Source: Massilia agri
GTDB taxonomy: Bacteria > Pseudomonadota > Gammaproteobacteria > Burkholderiales > Burkholderiaceae_D
Length of the DNA: 64,000 nucleotides
Assembly: GCF_024753255.1 (NCBI RefSeq)
Contig: NZ_JANUHA010000014.1
Span: 1 to 64,000, forward strand
Reading direction: 5' to 3'
The notes below the pieces were generated by a model. That model ran no database searches. It worked only from the letters and a program-made list of their open reading frames with translations, and was not told the DNA's origin. The position numbers and the translations under genes were made by a program. Numbering within the stretch: the stretch's first letter is position 1; each line of letters opens with the position of its first letter. Of the stretch, positions 10,028 through 17,522 are shown piece by piece.

Positions 10028-10038
10028 TGCTATCCTGA

Positions 10039-10080
10039 GCCGGGTTTGCGCAAGCTTCGTTTCGCTTGCGGGAACCCGGC
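10039..10080. terminator. Large hairpin after PBP1A
   Basis: GCCGGGTT and AACCCGGC enclose an inner stem CGCAAGC / GCTTGCG with an 8-base loop; only one internal mismatch breaks the stem. No T-run follows, so termination may need Rho, or the hairpin may protect the mRNA 3' end. Confidence 0.5.
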
Positions 10081-10140
10081 AGCGTTCTTTCGGTCTGTCA
10101 TGGACGCTGCACGTCCACCCACAATCCTGAGGAGAACAGC

Positions 10141-10500
10141 ATGGCCTACGTCGATGGTTTCGTCCTTCCCCTGCCCAAAGCGAATCTCGAGCGCTACCGC
10201 GAGCTCGCAAACCTGTCAGCCACCGTCTGGCGCGAACATGGTGCGCTGGAATACCGTGAATGCATCGCCGACGACGTCAAGCCCGGCAAGCTGACCTCCT
10301 TCCCGCAAAGCGTGAACCTGCAGGACGGCGAAACCGTGGTGTTCGCCTGGATCGTCTACGAGTCGCGCGAAAAGCGTGACGAAGTCAACGAGAAGGTCAT
10401 GAAAGACCCGCGCCTGGCCCCGATGATGTCGCCCGAGGGCCTGCCCTTCGACGGCAAGCGCATGTTCTGGGGTGGATTCGAGATGTTCATCGACCGCTGA
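10141..10500 (+). CDS. DUF1428 family protein (YbaA-like)
   Basis: A 119-residue cytoplasmic protein of the DUF1428 family. It opens MAYVDGFVLPLPKANLERYR, with the typical VWREHGALEYRECIADDV segment and the end FDGKRMFWGGFEMF, both family hallmarks of this ferredoxin-like (dimeric alpha-beta barrel type) fold. Function is unknown; the fold is shared with stress-related monooxygenase-like proteins. I chose the ATG at 10141 because GAGGAGAA stands 6 bases upstream; the frame is open from 10066 but the extra 25 codons look non-coding. The convergent ligase gene begins its stop codon 12 bp after it. Confidence 0.9.
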   Translation: MAYVDGFVLPLPKANLERYRELANLSATVWREHGALEYRECIADDVKPGKLTSFPQSVNLQDGETVVFAWIVYESREKRDEVNEKVMKDPRLAPMMSPEGLPFDGKRMFWGGFEMFIDR

Positions 10501-10512
10501 AAGCCGCCGCGC

Positions 10513-11769
10513 TCAATCCCAGGCGTCGATGATCCAGTCGGTCGGCTTGCCGCTGGCCTGGCGCGGCAGCGCGGCGCCGAAGGAATAGGCAGACGGGCGC
10601 TCCGGGGCCGGGAGGCGTTCGGCCATCCAGGCCGTCAATTCGGTGCGTAGCGCGTCGGGATCCGGGGGTGCGCCCTCGCGCGGTACCACGAAGGCCTTGA
10701 GGCGCCGGCCTTCGTCTGGCCGCATGAGGCGCACGCTGGCCTGCGCCACCTGCGGATGCATGCGCAGCACGTCGGCCACGTAAGCCGGGAAGACGTTGAT
10801 GCCGCCGACCTGCACGGCCTGGTCCACCCGACCGGCCGGGCGAAGGCGTGCGGGCCCCTGCCATTCGAGCTTGTCCTGGAGGGCGACTTGCCGGGTACCG
10901 TCGTTCTCCGTCTGGCGGGTCAAGGTCTGGACGCCTTCGGGGTTCGCCTCGCCGCGCCGCCAGTAGGGAAAGAGGCGGTAGTCCTCGTCCGGTCCCTCGC
11001 GCCAGCCGACGCCGGCGGTTTCGCTGCTGCCATAGACCTGCACGAGCCGCCTGACACCGGCCGCCTGCACGGCGCGCGCCACCTCGTCGGGACACGGCGC
11101 GGTCGAGCTCACGCCCGTGATTCCCTGCGGCAGGCTGCCCGCCACCGGCGCGAAGGTACGCCAGAAGTCCGGAAAGCCCACCACGAGGTCGCCCGGCTCG
11201 AGCTGGCGCGCCACCGCGCCGGGCGAGGCGCCGCGCAGGTCGCGCACGCTCGATGGCGCCAGGCCCAGCGCGCGCGGCAGCAGCACCGTGAACAGGAAGC
11301 CGTAGATGTGGTGCGAGGCCACCAGGCTCACGATGCGGCGCGTGCCGGCGAACAGGCCTGCCAGCACCTCGGCTTCCCGCTCGAGCTCCGCCAGCGCATG
11401 CGGGCAGTCCTTGGGCGCGCCGGAACTGCCGGAGGTGCGAAACACCATCCGTCCGCCGCCGCCCGGTGATTGCGCCAGGCCCGCGGCGACCGCATCGACC
11501 CAGGCCTCCAGGCGCGGATTGGCCAGCACCCGGTCTTCGCCGATGCAGCCGATCGCCAGCACCTGCTCCATCGCGGTCGCCATGCCCAGCAATTCCAGCG
11601 AATCTGCGCCCAGGTCCGCGGCGAGGTCGAAGCCGGGCGGCCAGGGCAGTGCACGGCGCGGCTGGCCGGGACGCATCAGCGCCAGTTCGCCGGCCAGCAG
11701 GTCGGACACGACCCGCTCGAGCGTCGGCCGGTGCTCCCACCAGCCGCGGGACGCGGTCAATACAGTCAT
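10513..11769 (-). CDS. pcl: 4-coumarate ligase of the photoactive-yellow-protein type, with N-terminal carrier-like domain
   Basis: Adenylate-forming ligase of 418 residues. Core motifs are visible: TSGSSGAPK (ATP loop), VYGSSETAG, GRVDQAVQVGGINVFP and a C-terminal catalytic Lys in RQASGKPTDW. The protein is short for an acyl-CoA ligase, as is usual for the family that activates p-coumarate for PYP. Residues about 1-90 precede the ligase core and contain DLGADSLELLGMATAM, matching the phosphopantetheine site of acyl carrier proteins with Ser57 as the attachment residue. The gene is divergent from pyp at 11973, which supports the role. The start is uncertain: the ATG at 11769 fits the carrier-like domain but has no clear ribosome site, and TTG codons as far back as 11838 are possible. 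Confidence 0.82.
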   Translation of the reverse strand: MTVLTASRGWWEHRPTLERVVSDLLAGELALMRPGQPRRALPWPPGFDLAADLGADSLELLGMATAMEQVLAIGCIGEDRVLANPRLEAWVDAVAAGLAQSPGGGGRMVFRTSGSSGAPKDCPHALAELEREAEVLAGLFAGTRRIVSLVASHHIYGFLFTVLLPRALGLAPSSVRDLRGASPGAVARQLEPGDLVVGFPDFWRTFAPVAGSLPQGITGVSSTAPCPDEVARAVQAAGVRRLVQVYGSSETAGVGWREGPDEDYRLFPYWRRGEANPEGVQTLTRQTENDGTRQVALQDKLEWQGPARLRPAGRVDQAVQVGGINVFPAYVADVLRMHPQVAQASVRLMRPDEGRRLKAFVVPREGAPPDPDALRTELTAWMAERLPAPERPSAYSFGAALPRQASGKPTDWIIDAWD

Positions 11770-11972
11770 GATTTGAAAGGCGAAATCGGAAGCGCTGATG
11801 GTGCCGACGATGACCGCAGCTGTCAATCGGAGGCACAATCTCCACTAACAATGATGTTTGACAACGTTAACTGTCAAAGATTGGTGCGCACAATTGACAG
11901 GGAGGCTAGCCCTATGCCAACATCAATTTCCTCAAATCAATTCATTTACTCATTTTGCCCGGAGTTCCTGCC
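11770..11972. promoter_or_regulatory. Divergent pcl-pyp control region with repeated TTGACA half-sites
   Basis: The 203 bp between the two divergent starts is clearly more AT-rich than its surroundings. It holds four TTGACA/TGTCAA copies: TGTCAA at 11821, TTTGACA at 11857 paired with TGTCAAA at 11872 (a 7-bp inverted repeat with an 8-base spacer), and TTGACA at 11894. Some could be -35 boxes of the two promoters, others operator half-sites. No convincing -10 box was identified for either direction. Confidence 0.45.
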
Positions 11973-12362
11973 ATGACCGCAACCCTGTCGTTTTCCTCCG
12001 CCGACCTGGCCACGCACCTCGACCAGTGCACCCCGGAGCAACTCGACCAGCTCGACTTCGGGGTGATCGGCTTCGACGCCGACAGCAACGTCCAGCGCTA
12101 CAACGCCTTCGAGTCCCAGGCCGCCGGCCTGTCGCCGCAGCGTGTGCTGGGCCAGCCGCTGTTCACCAACGTGGCGCCCTGCCTGAACAACTTCATGGTC
12201 GCCCAGCGCTTCGAGGACGCCCAGGAAGACGGCACGGCGCTCGACGACACCATCGACTACGTGCTCACCCTGCGCATGCGCCCGGTGAAAGTCGCCTTGC
12301 GCCTGCTGGCCAGCCCGGCCACCCGGAACCGCTACGTGCTGGTGCAGCGCCAGCCGCGCTGA
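11973..12362 (+). CDS. pyp: Photoactive yellow protein (PYP), blue-light receptor
   Basis: PYP is a small cytoplasmic PAS-fold photoreceptor that binds p-coumaric acid through a cysteine thioester and undergoes a blue-light photocycle. This 129-residue protein aligns end to end with the Halorhodospira protein (125 residues) with an offset of one: Cys70 in FTNVAPC equals the chromophore Cys69, and Tyr43 and Glu47 in RYNAFE equal the chromophore-binding Tyr42 and Glu46. Met at the Met100 position (RMRP) is also kept. The positions of Thr50 and Arg52 are Ala51 and Leu53 here, which should change the photocycle. GGAG lies 8 bases before the ATG. The ligase gene is divergent and two c-di-GMP genes follow, the first after only 7 bp. 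No tyrosine ammonia-lyase is in the window. Confidence 0.93.
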   Translation: MTATLSFSSADLATHLDQCTPEQLDQLDFGVIGFDADSNVQRYNAFESQAAGLSPQRVLGQPLFTNVAPCLNNFMVAQRFEDAQEDGTALDDTIDYVLTLRMRPVKVALRLLASPATRNRYVLVQRQPR

Positions 12363-12369
12363 GTCCACC

Positions 12370-13746
12370 ATGAGCGGACAGGCGCACGACCACCAGGTAC
12401 TGGCCGGCGAAGTCGCGCAGCTGCGCGCGGACTACGAGGCCCTGATCCAGTTCCTCTACCTGGCCCCGGTCGGCCTGGTGCAGGCCGAGACCGACGGCAG
12501 CATCGTCATGATGAATCCGATCTCGGCCCAGCTCCTGATGCCGCTCTCGCGCGACGGCGGCCTGGACAACCTGTTCACGGCCCTGGACGGGGTGGCGCCC
12601 GACCTGCGCTACCTCTGCGACCAGTACACCCGACCGTCCGGCAAGATATGCGACGGCCTGCACGTGCACCTGAACGCGGGCGGCGCGGGCAAGAAGGTGC
12701 CGCAAATCCTCTCCGTCACCCTGCTCAAGCTCGACGCGACCCGCCTGATGGCGGTGATCGACGACGTCACCATGCAGGTGCGCCGCGAACGCCAGCTGCG
12801 CCAGAGCGACGCCTGGCTCAACGCCATCCTGACCGGCATCACCGATTACGCCCTGGTGGGCCTGGACGCGCGCGGCGCCATCGCCGAATGGAATCCGAGC
12901 ATCGGCCGCGTGACCGGCTTCGGCGAGGGGGCCGTGGGCCAGCCCTACTCCATCTTCTATCCGCCTGACGCGATGACGCCGGAGCACCTGCACGACCGCC
13001 TGCGCGACGCCGACAGGGACGGCTGGAGCATGGACGAGGGCAAGCGCATGCGCGCCGACGGCAGCGCCTTCTGGGGCAGCGCGATGATCGCGCCGCTGCC
13101 GGACCGCGAAGCGGCCGACCATGCCGGCGTGCCGGCCTACTGCCTCATCCTGCGCGACATCACCGACAAGCGGGGCGCCATCGAGCGCCGGCGCCGCGAA
13201 GCCTTCGGCGACCACCTCACCGGCCTCGCGAACCGCCGCGCCTTCTTCGAAGCCGCCGAGCAGGAACTGGTGCGCAGCCGCACGGCGCCGCGTCCGACCG
13301 CGCTGATCGCTCTTGATGCCGACCATTTCAAGGCCATCAACGACCGCCACGGCCATCCCGGCGGCGACGCCGTCCTGCAGCACCTGGCCGGCATCCTGGC
13401 CGAGACCTTCCGCGAAGTCGACGTGGTCGCGCGCATCGGCGGCGAGGAATTCGCCGTGCTGCTGCCCTCCACCGACCTGGCGCGCGCGGCGGTGGTGGCC
13501 GAGCGCCTGCGCGCCATCGTCGCATCCGGGGTGGTACATTTCGATGGCAGCCGGATCCGCTACACCGTGAGCGCCGGCGTCGCCTGTTTGCTGGACGGCG
13601 AAGGCGGCACCGACCTGCTGCTCAAGCGCGCCGACCAGGCCCTGTACGCCGCCAAGCGCGCCGGCCGCAACCGGGTCGAACGCTGGCGCCCTGAACTGGC
13701 CGGCACGTCCACCCACCCAGCCGATGGAGGATCCGATGCAGCCTGA
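12370..13746 (+). CDS. PAS-PAS-GGDEF diguanylate cyclase
   Basis: A soluble 458-residue signalling protein. Residues about 15-130 form a PAS-like domain that is clearly paralogous to that of the next gene. A second PAS domain covers about 147-268 (NAILTGITDYALVGLD to ILRDITDKRGAIE). The GGDEF domain from about 280 to 445 has the active-site loop GGEEF at 357-361 and a canonical product-inhibition site RxxD at 348-351, five residues before it, so an active, feedback-controlled diguanylate cyclase is expected. No membrane segment is seen. The gene starts 7 bp after pyp and overlaps the next gene by 11 bp, so the three are very probably one operon, and PYP is the likely input. Confidence 0.93.
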   Translation: MSGQAHDHQVLAGEVAQLRADYEALIQFLYLAPVGLVQAETDGSIVMMNPISAQLLMPLSRDGGLDNLFTALDGVAPDLRYLCDQYTRPSGKICDGLHVHLNAGGAGKKVPQILSVTLLKLDATRLMAVIDDVTMQVRRERQLRQSDAWLNAILTGITDYALVGLDARGAIAEWNPSIGRVTGFGEGAVGQPYSIFYPPDAMTPEHLHDRLRDADRDGWSMDEGKRMRADGSAFWGSAMIAPLPDREAADHAGVPAYCLILRDITDKRGAIERRRREAFGDHLTGLANRRAFFEAAEQELVRSRTAPRPTALIALDADHFKAINDRHGHPGGDAVLQHLAGILAETFREVDVVARIGGEEFAVLLPSTDLARAAVVAERLRAIVASGVVHFDGSRIRYTVSAGVACLLDGEGGTDLLLKRADQALYAAKRAGRNRVERWRPELAGTSTHPADGGSDAA

Positions 13747-15505
13747 TTCCCGCGACGCCTACGAAGCGCTGGTGCAGTTCCTGTACCGTGCGCCGATCGG
13801 CCTGGCCCAGGCCGGCAGCGACGGCGCCATCGACATGCTCAACCCGATGGCCTCCAGCCTCCTGATGCCGATCGCCCGCGACACCGGCTTCGACAACCTG
13901 TTCGCCGTGCTGGCCCCGATCGCGCCGCAACTCGAGCAGATGGCCCGTGATTTCGCCGAACCGTCCGGCGTGATCTGCGAGGGCCTGCGCGCGATGCTGC
14001 CGCCCGAAATGACCGCGCCGGGCAGTCCGCACGTGCTGGCCATCAGCCTCATGAAGCTCGATAGCGAGCGCCTGATGGCGGTGGTGACCGACGCCACCCA
14101 GGAAGTCATGCGCGAGCAGGAGATGCTGTCGCGCCGCCTGCGCAATGCGGCCCGCACCGACTCCCTGACCCGGATGCCGAACCGCGAGGCGGTGCGCGAA
14201 CAGCTGCAGCAGCTGGTGGAGCGCAACGCCTCCGCCAGGGCTGCGGGCGGCGAATTCGCCGTGCTCTTCATGAACTGCGACCGCTTCCGCCGCGTCAACG
14301 ATACCCTGGGCCAGTCCGCCGGCGACGCGCTGCTGGTGCAGATCGCCGAACGCATCCGCGGCGCCCTGCGTCCGCCGAGCGACCACATCGCCCCGAGCGG
14401 CGGGGCTGGCCAGTTGGCCGCCCGCGTCGGCGGTGACGAGTTCGTGGTGGTGCTCGACGGCATGCGCACCCTGGAAGACGCCGAGCGCGTCGCGACCCGC
14501 CTGCTCGACGCGCTGGCGCGCCCGTTCCGGGTGCAGGGCCAGGAAGTCGTGTGCAGCGCCAGCCTCGGCCTGGCCTGGGGCGCGGGCGGCGCGCGTGACG
14601 CCGACGAGGTCCTGCGCGACGCCGGCATCGCCATGCTGGAAGCCAAGCGTGCCGGCGGTGCGCGCCGCCAGGTCTTCGAGGCCGCGATGCGCGAACGCGC
14701 CGAGCGCCGCGCCGGGATCGAGGCCGAGCTGCGCCAGGCCATCGTGGAAGAGCAGCTGTTCGTGGTCTACCAGCCGGTAGTCGGCCTGAATGCCGACGGC
14801 GGCACCGACCATGCGGCCGGCGTGGAAGCGCTGGTGCGCTGGCGCCACCCGGTGCGCGGCATCGTCCCGCCGGTCGACTTCATCACGGTGGCCGAGGAGT
14901 GCGGCCTGATCGGCGCGGTCGGCGACTTCGTGCTCGAGCGCTCCTGCCGCGACTTCCTGGGCTGGCGCGCCCGCCTGGGGGAGCGCGCACCGCGCCTGAT
15001 CGCCGTGAACCTGTCGCGCGCCCAGCTGGGCCAGCCCGGCTGGATCGATACCGTGCGCCGCATCCTGCTGGCGACCGGCATGCCGCCCGGGGCACTCCAG
15101 CTCGAGGTCACCGAGAGCCTGGCGGCGCAGGACCAGGACATCCAGGCACGCCTGCACGAACTCAAGGCGCTCGGCGTGAAGCTGGCGCTCGACGACTTCG
15201 GCACCGGCTATTCCTCGCTGTCGAGCCTGCACCTGCTGCCGGTGGACACGGTCAAGATCGACCGCTCCTTCGTCAGCCAGTCCGATACCAGCGCCCACCA
15301 CCGGGTGCTGATCGAGGCCACCGTCAAGGTGGCGCAAAGCCTGGGCATGACGACCGTGGCGGAAGGCATCGAGACCGGGCCGCAGGCCGACGTCGTGCGT
15401 GCCTTGTGCTGCACCAAGGGCCAGGGCTACCTGTTCAGCCGCCCGCTGCCGCCAAGCGACCTGCTCGCCTGGCTGGAAGGCCACGAGGAATCGCTGCCGG
15501 CCTGA
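13736..15505 (+). CDS. PAS-GGDEF-EAL protein (c-di-GMP turnover)
   Basis: A soluble 589-residue protein with an N-terminal PAS-like domain (about 8-120), a GGDEF domain with GGDEF at 232-236, and an EAL domain with EAL at 364-366, NLSR, EVTES, DDFGTGYSSL and a Lys-Ile-Asp motif, plus AEGIET near the end. All main phosphodiesterase residues seem kept, so c-di-GMP hydrolysis is likely. The GGDEF loop is intact, but no RxxD inhibition site precedes it and an insertion rich in Pro/Ser/Gly sits there, so the GGDEF part may act mainly as a GTP sensor. The ATG at 13736 has GGAGG 5 bases upstream and was preferred over the ATG at 13724. It overlaps the cyclase gene by 11 bp. Confidence 0.92.
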   Translation: MQPDSRDAYEALVQFLYRAPIGLAQAGSDGAIDMLNPMASSLLMPIARDTGFDNLFAVLAPIAPQLEQMARDFAEPSGVICEGLRAMLPPEMTAPGSPHVLAISLMKLDSERLMAVVTDATQEVMREQEMLSRRLRNAARTDSLTRMPNREAVREQLQQLVERNASARAAGGEFAVLFMNCDRFRRVNDTLGQSAGDALLVQIAERIRGALRPPSDHIAPSGGAGQLAARVGGDEFVVVLDGMRTLEDAERVATRLLDALARPFRVQGQEVVCSASLGLAWGAGGARDADEVLRDAGIAMLEAKRAGGARRQVFEAAMRERAERRAGIEAELRQAIVEEQLFVVYQPVVGLNADGGTDHAAGVEALVRWRHPVRGIVPPVDFITVAEECGLIGAVGDFVLERSCRDFLGWRARLGERAPRLIAVNLSRAQLGQPGWIDTVRRILLATGMPPGALQLEVTESLAAQDQDIQARLHELKALGVKLALDDFGTGYSSLSSLHLLPVDTVKIDRSFVSQSDTSAHHRVLIEATVKVAQSLGMTTVAEGIETGPQADVVRALCCTKGQGYLFSRPLPPSDLLAWLEGHEESLPA

Positions 15506-15629
15506 CGAGGAACGGCATGCCTGCACAGTACGTACGCCTGCTCCTACACCCAATAAAGTCTTGATCCTATTTCAAGCACACGGACCTCCTCGCATGATGG
15601 CGACACCCATCCAAACGAGGAGAATACGA

Positions 15630-15917
15630 ATGAAGAGCACTTTCCACGGCGCCCTGCTGGGCGGCCTCCTGGCCCTTTCCCTGGCAGCATGCAGCTCGAC
15701 CGCCACCGACGGCAGTTCGACGAGCGGCACCTCGTCGTCGTCGATGAGTTCGGGCAGCACCGGCACCACCGGCGCATCGGGTAGCAGCGGCACCAACACC
15801 GGCACCACCAACAGCGACGCGGCCACCGGTAACAGCACCGGCACCAGCTCGTCGACCACGACGCCGACCACCAATTCGACTACCACGAATTCGTCGACCT
15901 CGGGCGCCGGCCGCTAA
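15630..15917 (+). CDS. Small Ser/Thr/Gly-rich putative lipoprotein
   Basis: A 95-residue protein with a lipoprotein signal peptide ending in the lipobox LSLAAC, lipid-modified Cys at about residue 21. The mature part is almost entirely Ser, Thr, Gly, Ala and Asn, with no hydrophobic core, so it should be an unfolded tail on the membrane or cell surface. GAGGAGAA stands 5 bases before the ATG at 15630. It lies 124 bp after the c-di-GMP operon on the same strand but has its own ribosome site; co-transcription is possible and not shown. I do not recognise a function. Confidence 0.8.
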   Translation: MKSTFHGALLGGLLALSLAACSSTATDGSSTSGTSSSSMSSGSTGTTGASGSSGTNTGTTNSDAATGNSTGTSSSTTTPTTNSTTTNSSTSGAGR

Positions 15918-16082
15918 GCCGCTCCCCCGCGCACGGCGGCCTCCAGCCGCCATGCCACGCAATCCCGCAGCCAGGCTGCGCGACCGTCCACCGGCCGCGT
16001 TCCTGGCTGTTTTCCTATGGCGGCGCGCGGTCCATCCCCGCTCGGGTAGAATCGGCCGAACCGTGTGTCTCCACTCCAGAAC

Positions 16083-17054
16083 ATGAAAAACTGGTTCGCC
16101 CGCCTGTTCGGCAGCAGCTCGCCCACCGATGCCGACAGGCCGAGGTCTTCCGCCCACACGCCGCAGCGGGCGCCGGAACCGGCGACAGCTGCGGCGATCG
16201 ACATCGACCTGGCCTTCCACCGCTGGCTGGCCGGCCAGGTGAGCCACGCCGGCGAAACGAAGGATGCGCTGATCCTAGACGAACTGGCCAGGCTGGCGCG
16301 CGGTCCGCAATCCGCCGCCGAACTGGTGCCGCGCGTGCCGGCCGTGATCCCCCAGCTGCTGCGCAGCCTGCGCGAGGAAGGCATGTCCGCCACCGAGCTG
16401 GCGCGGCAGGTGGCGCAGGACGTTACCCTGGTGGCCGAGGTGATCCGCGAGGTGAACAGCCCCTGGTACCGTCCCACGGCGCCGGTATGCACCATCGAGG
16501 GCGCCCTGATGCTGCTCGGCCAGAACGGCCTGCGCATGCTGCTGGCGCGGGTCGCCTTCCGCCCCGTGATCAGCGCCCAGACGGGCCGCCTCGCGCGCCA
16601 GGCCGCGCCCCAGCTCTGGCGCCAGTCCGAGAAATGCGCGCTGGCCGCCAGCCTGGCCGCCCCGCGCCATGGCGCCGACGCCTTCGAGGCCTGCCTGGCC
16701 GGCCTGACGAGGAACGTCGGCCTGGTCGTCGCGCTGCGCCTGATCGACCAGGTGGACAGCGCCGGCCGGCTGCCGCAGTCCGCCAGCTTCGCCCATGCCT
16801 TGCACGAGACCGCCCGTACGCTCTCGGCCCGCATCGCGACCCAATGGGAGCTGCCGCCACCGGTGGCCTCCGCCATCCTGCAGTCCGGCCAGCCCGGCGG
16901 CCCGCCGCTGGCCCAGGCCCTGCGCACCGGCGAGCGGCTCGCGACCCTGCGCGTGCTGCTCGACGCGAACGTAGAAGGCGCGCAGGACGCCGCCGATCGC
17001 CTGGCGCCGGAAGAGCGCCGCCTCTTCGATAAACTCGATGACGGGGAAGACTGA
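16083..17054 (+). CDS. HDOD domain protein
   Basis: A 323-residue cytoplasmic protein. After a Pro/Ala-rich leader of about 45 residues, the middle matches the HDOD fold: IPQLLRSLREEGMSATELARQVAQDVTLVAEVIREVNSP-type sequence followed by TIEGALMLLGQNGLRMLLARVAF. HDOD proteins lack the catalytic HD pair and are scaffolds in signalling, often near c-di-GMP or chemotaxis genes, which fits the neighbourhood. I chose the ATG at 16083 (MKNWFARLFG); a GTG 18 bases earlier is an alternative. No strong ribosome site is visible for either. Confidence 0.82.
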   Translation: MKNWFARLFGSSSPTDADRPRSSAHTPQRAPEPATAAAIDIDLAFHRWLAGQVSHAGETKDALILDELARLARGPQSAAELVPRVPAVIPQLLRSLREEGMSATELARQVAQDVTLVAEVIREVNSPWYRPTAPVCTIEGALMLLGQNGLRMLLARVAFRPVISAQTGRLARQAAPQLWRQSEKCALAASLAAPRHGADAFEACLAGLTRNVGLVVALRLIDQVDSAGRLPQSASFAHALHETARTLSARIATQWELPPPVASAILQSGQPGGPPLAQALRTGERLATLRVLLDANVEGAQDAADRLAPEERRLFDKLDDGED

Positions 17055-17110
17055 CTCCCCGGTCATGCGCCTGCCTGTAAAATCCGGGCTTTACGAAACG
17101 AAGGCAAGCA

Positions 17111-17377
17111 ATGAAACGAACCGATCTGGCAAAGAAGGACGCCGAGAAGCTGATAAACCAAATGGGCGCAAGGAACGCAACCTTCGGCCCGTCCTCCCGG
17201 CCACCCGCGCCCGACCGCCGCGAACAGCGCGACCGCGAGCGCGCGCTCGGACTCGTCCCGTTCGCCGTCAAGCTGAACGGGGACATGGTCAAACAGTTGC
17301 AGGCACTGAGCAAGGAACGCGGCGTCGAGATGAACCAGCTGGTGGCGGAGCTGCTTCAAAAAGGCCTGGCAGAATAA
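17111..17377 (+). CDS. Small conserved-looking hypothetical protein, ribbon-helix-helix-like end
   Basis: An 88-residue basic protein starting MKRTDLAKKDAEKLINQMG. The C-terminal half (PFAVKLNGDMVKQLQALSKERGVEMNQL and following) has the beta strand-helix-helix pattern of ribbon-helix-helix DNA-binding proteins, with a hydrophobic strand and two amphipathic helices; this is an inference from pattern alone. The middle is a disordered Arg/Pro-rich stretch. It follows the HDOD gene by 56 bp on the same strand. No antitoxin-toxin partner is seen next to it. Confidence 0.65.
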   Translation: MKRTDLAKKDAEKLINQMGARNATFGPSSRPPAPDRREQRDRERALGLVPFAVKLNGDMVKQLQALSKERGVEMNQLVAELLQKGLAE

Positions 17378-17390
17378 GACGCAACCCTGG

Positions 17391-17474
17391 GTGTCAGGTC
17401 TGACATCCGGACACGAGCTCGACAGAAAACACGCCTAACGGCCGAGCTTGTGTCTGAATGTCAGACCTGACACC
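17391..17474. repeat. Long inverted repeat between convergent genes
   Basis: The outer arms GTGTCAGGTCTGACAT (17391-17406) and ATGTCAGACCTGACAC (17459-17474) are exact inverse complements, and inside them GACACGAGCTCG and CGAGCTTGTGTC pair with one mismatch, so nearly the whole segment can fold into one cruciform. Just after it, CACCGGGACTGG occurs twice in tandem (17471-17496). The element lies between the 3' ends of two convergent genes, like a REP-type palindrome or a terminator. Confidence 0.75.
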
Positions 17475-17522
17475 GGGACTGGACACCGGGACTGGGGTGA
17501 CACCCTGCTGTGACGCGCCGCT

